NCBI GenBank assembly: GCA_030705885.1
Contig: JAUZPN010000012.1
Span: 1 to 32,611, forward strand
Direction: 5' to 3'
Source of the DNA: Bacillota bacterium
GTDB lineage: Bacteria; Bacillota; Clostridia; Clostridiales; Clostridiaceae
DNA length: 32,611 nt
In this document: piece after piece, positions 31,457-32,611 of the stretch
How the letters are laid out: each line of letters opens with the position of its first letter
How positions within the stretch are numbered: the first letter of the stretch is position 1
Program-made: the position numbers and the translations under genes
The notes under the pieces: generated by a model
What the model was told of the DNA's origin: nothing
The model's input: the letters and a program-made list of their open reading frames with translations, nothing else
The model's database searches: none

Positions 31457-31987
31457 CTATAAAGCTGATTTTCCTGATAAAATTGGTCTTCCGTCTCTAT
31501 AAGTGTTTGGATGCATATCAATGTACTCTATCCCTAATTTATAAACATATTGCCAAAGTTCTTCATTAATTTTCTCTTTTTTCTTTTTTAAGACGTCAAT
31601 ATCATCAGTTATAAACTCTCCAATAATCGGACTATATCCTCGCCATGTATAATCACAATTTACTCCTGGTGTAATATCTCTTTGAAATTTATCACCTCTA
31701 AAATAGGTATTAATACTTATAAGCCTTGACCTCTCATCAAGACTATAAAGTTCTACATACCTATCTGGAAATTTAAGAAGTACAACACAATCAATATCTT
31801 CAGAATATGCTGCGACAATTAAAGGTTTTTTTGATATAACCACTGCTGGCTGACTATCACCAAAAAGTAAATGCTCTTGTATCTTCCTTATTTCATTATA
31901 TCCAATTGATTTTGTTCTAATAGCTCCAATAACTAATGCTTTAACCCCAAACAAATCAGGTCTTTTTTGATGGTTACATTTTATCAT
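31457..31987 (-). CDS. Hypothetical protein
   Basis: A soluble protein of about 176 residues that I do not recognise. The centre alternates short hydrophobic strands (PAVVISKKPLIVAAY, DCVVLLKFP) with polar turns, suggesting a small alpha/beta or beta-rich domain. A Lys/Glu helix (VLKKKKEKINEELWQYVYKL) comes near the C-terminus, followed by HPNTYRDGRPILSG. The ATG at 31987 has no convincing ribosome site, so the true start could be at a later codon. No neighbours in an operon; a strong bidirectional terminator lies just downstream. It could be part of a toxin-immunity or phage-related locus continuing beyond the window, but nothing supports this directly. Confidence 0.5.
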   Translation of the reverse strand: MIKCNHQKRPDLFGVKALVIGAIRTKSIGYNEIRKIQEHLLFGDSQPAVVISKKPLIVAAYSEDIDCVVLLKFPDRYVELYSLDERSRLISINTYFRGDKFQRDITPGVNCDYTWRGYSPIIGEFITDDIDVLKKKKEKINEELWQYVYKLGIEYIDMHPNTYRDGRPILSGKSAL

Positions 31988-32218
31988 TGTGAAAAGTAAT
32001 GAACTAGCATACTTATTTTTCAGCTAGTCCATTTAGTACTCTTCTTACTGCATTATTACAATTTTACAGTATTAAGTTTTATTAATGTTATTGATTTAAC
32101 TATATTCTGATATTACTATTTTTTTATGCAGTTAACTGAAATATAGTTTTGAATCTTAGGTTATTCAATCTCCAACCTAATATTGAAATTTTGTTGTATA
32201 AAATCAATACTAAAAATT

Positions 32219-32587
32219 TCAGTTTCTACCTAAACTTCTATCTGCCTCAATTTGAAGTTGTATGGTTTCCGGCCCCATATACTTTTGTGCAATCTTAAGA
32301 ATTTGTTTGTCGTTGCCTAACATTTCCAATACAGTAATTGAAAAAATGTTAATTAAATGCTCATCTTCACAATTAGATACTTCTTCAAAATAATTAAAAA
32401 TACCTTTTAATAGCTTAATGTTTTTATTCTCAATTATTAACTTAATAATTTCGGGCATAAAAATATCTTCTATTACAACAGTTTCTAATAGCAATCCATA
32501 CTTTTCTATAGAATCTTTATACTTATTCTTTGTTGATGGCAAAAATTCTAGCATTACTCTAAAAAATTCTTCTGATTGTTTGCTCAT
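32219..32587 (-). CDS. DUF7674-like small helical protein
   Basis: A 122-residue all-helical protein. The C-terminal part ITVLEMLGNDKQILKIAQKY followed by MGPETIQLQIEADRSLGRN matches a pattern (...LGND...A...MGP.T..L..EADR..GR) that I associate with the DUF7674 family. Some proteins of this kind sit near polymorphic toxins as immunity-like genes. AGGGGAAGTG precedes ATG 32587. It ends 230 bases before the next gene, with no terminator clearly seen. The upstream neighbour that would show whether a toxin is present lies outside the window. Confidence 0.5.
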   Translation of the reverse strand: MSKQSEEFFRVMLEFLPSTKNKYKDSIEKYGLLLETVVIEDIFMPEIIKLIIENKNIKLLKGIFNYFEEVSNCEDEHLINIFSITVLEMLGNDKQILKIAQKYMGPETIQLQIEADRSLGRN

Positions 32588-32611
32588 ATCTTACACTTCC
32601 CCTATTTAAAA

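Overview
The window looks like a piece of chromosome from a low-GC, endospore-forming anaerobe of the class Clostridia, most likely the genus Clostridium. Support comes from the strongly A+T-rich sequence, AGGAGG-type ribosome binding sites, ATG-dominated starts, a hybrid-cluster protein beside a CRP/FNR regulator, a CwlJ/GerQ spore germination pair and a YtaF-type sporulation membrane protein. No rRNA, tRNA, CRISPR array or intact transposon was seen.

Layout. (1) 1-7040: a small unknown protein, a transposase scrap, then a Bce-type antimicrobial-peptide sensing and detoxification module (response regulator, intramembrane-sensing kinase, ABC ATPase, permease). A condensation-domain-like acyltransferase is translationally coupled to the permease. 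(2) 7277-11968: a Uma2-family protein, the hybrid-cluster protein (hcp) with a divergent CRP/FNR regulator, and a membrane acyltransferase. (3) About 12000-14170: a minus-strand graveyard of decayed genes (HTH protein, short-chain dehydrogenase, DUF697-type GTPase tail, sigma-factor N-terminus and others) with one intact small gene, ywbE. (4) 14376-18010: a compact class II lanthipeptide locus, with promoter, 63-residue precursor, intergenic hairpin, 1023-residue LanM synthetase and terminator. It has no visible transporter, protease or immunity gene. (5) 18280-23640: a broken hydrolase, cwlJ-gerQ, small unknown genes, a DUF2935-like gene whose second half has decayed, a second Uma2 paralogue, a VOC protein and ytaF. 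(6) 23848-27985: a tiny Cys/His-rich protein, a methyltransferase, a fabH remnant and two tandem LysM plus GH75-like proteins. (7) 28165-32587: a 980-residue Cache-HAMP-PAS-GGDEF-EAL protein and two unknown proteins.

The most distinctive part is the lanthipeptide locus. The precursor ends in a very short, Ser-free Thr/Cys core, CVNTVWTLVCTC. It lacks a Gly-Gly cleavage site and has no export gene beside it. The LanM cyclase domain carries a Cys-Cys-Gly motif, which is the three-cysteine zinc site of the ProcM-like clade. Other points of interest are a 21-base element shared between the hcp promoter and a distant degenerate region, an acyltransferase fused by operon structure to a BceAB-type transporter, and a 53-residue Cys/His-rich gene that is easy to miss. 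All calls come from reading the sequence; no database search was made.
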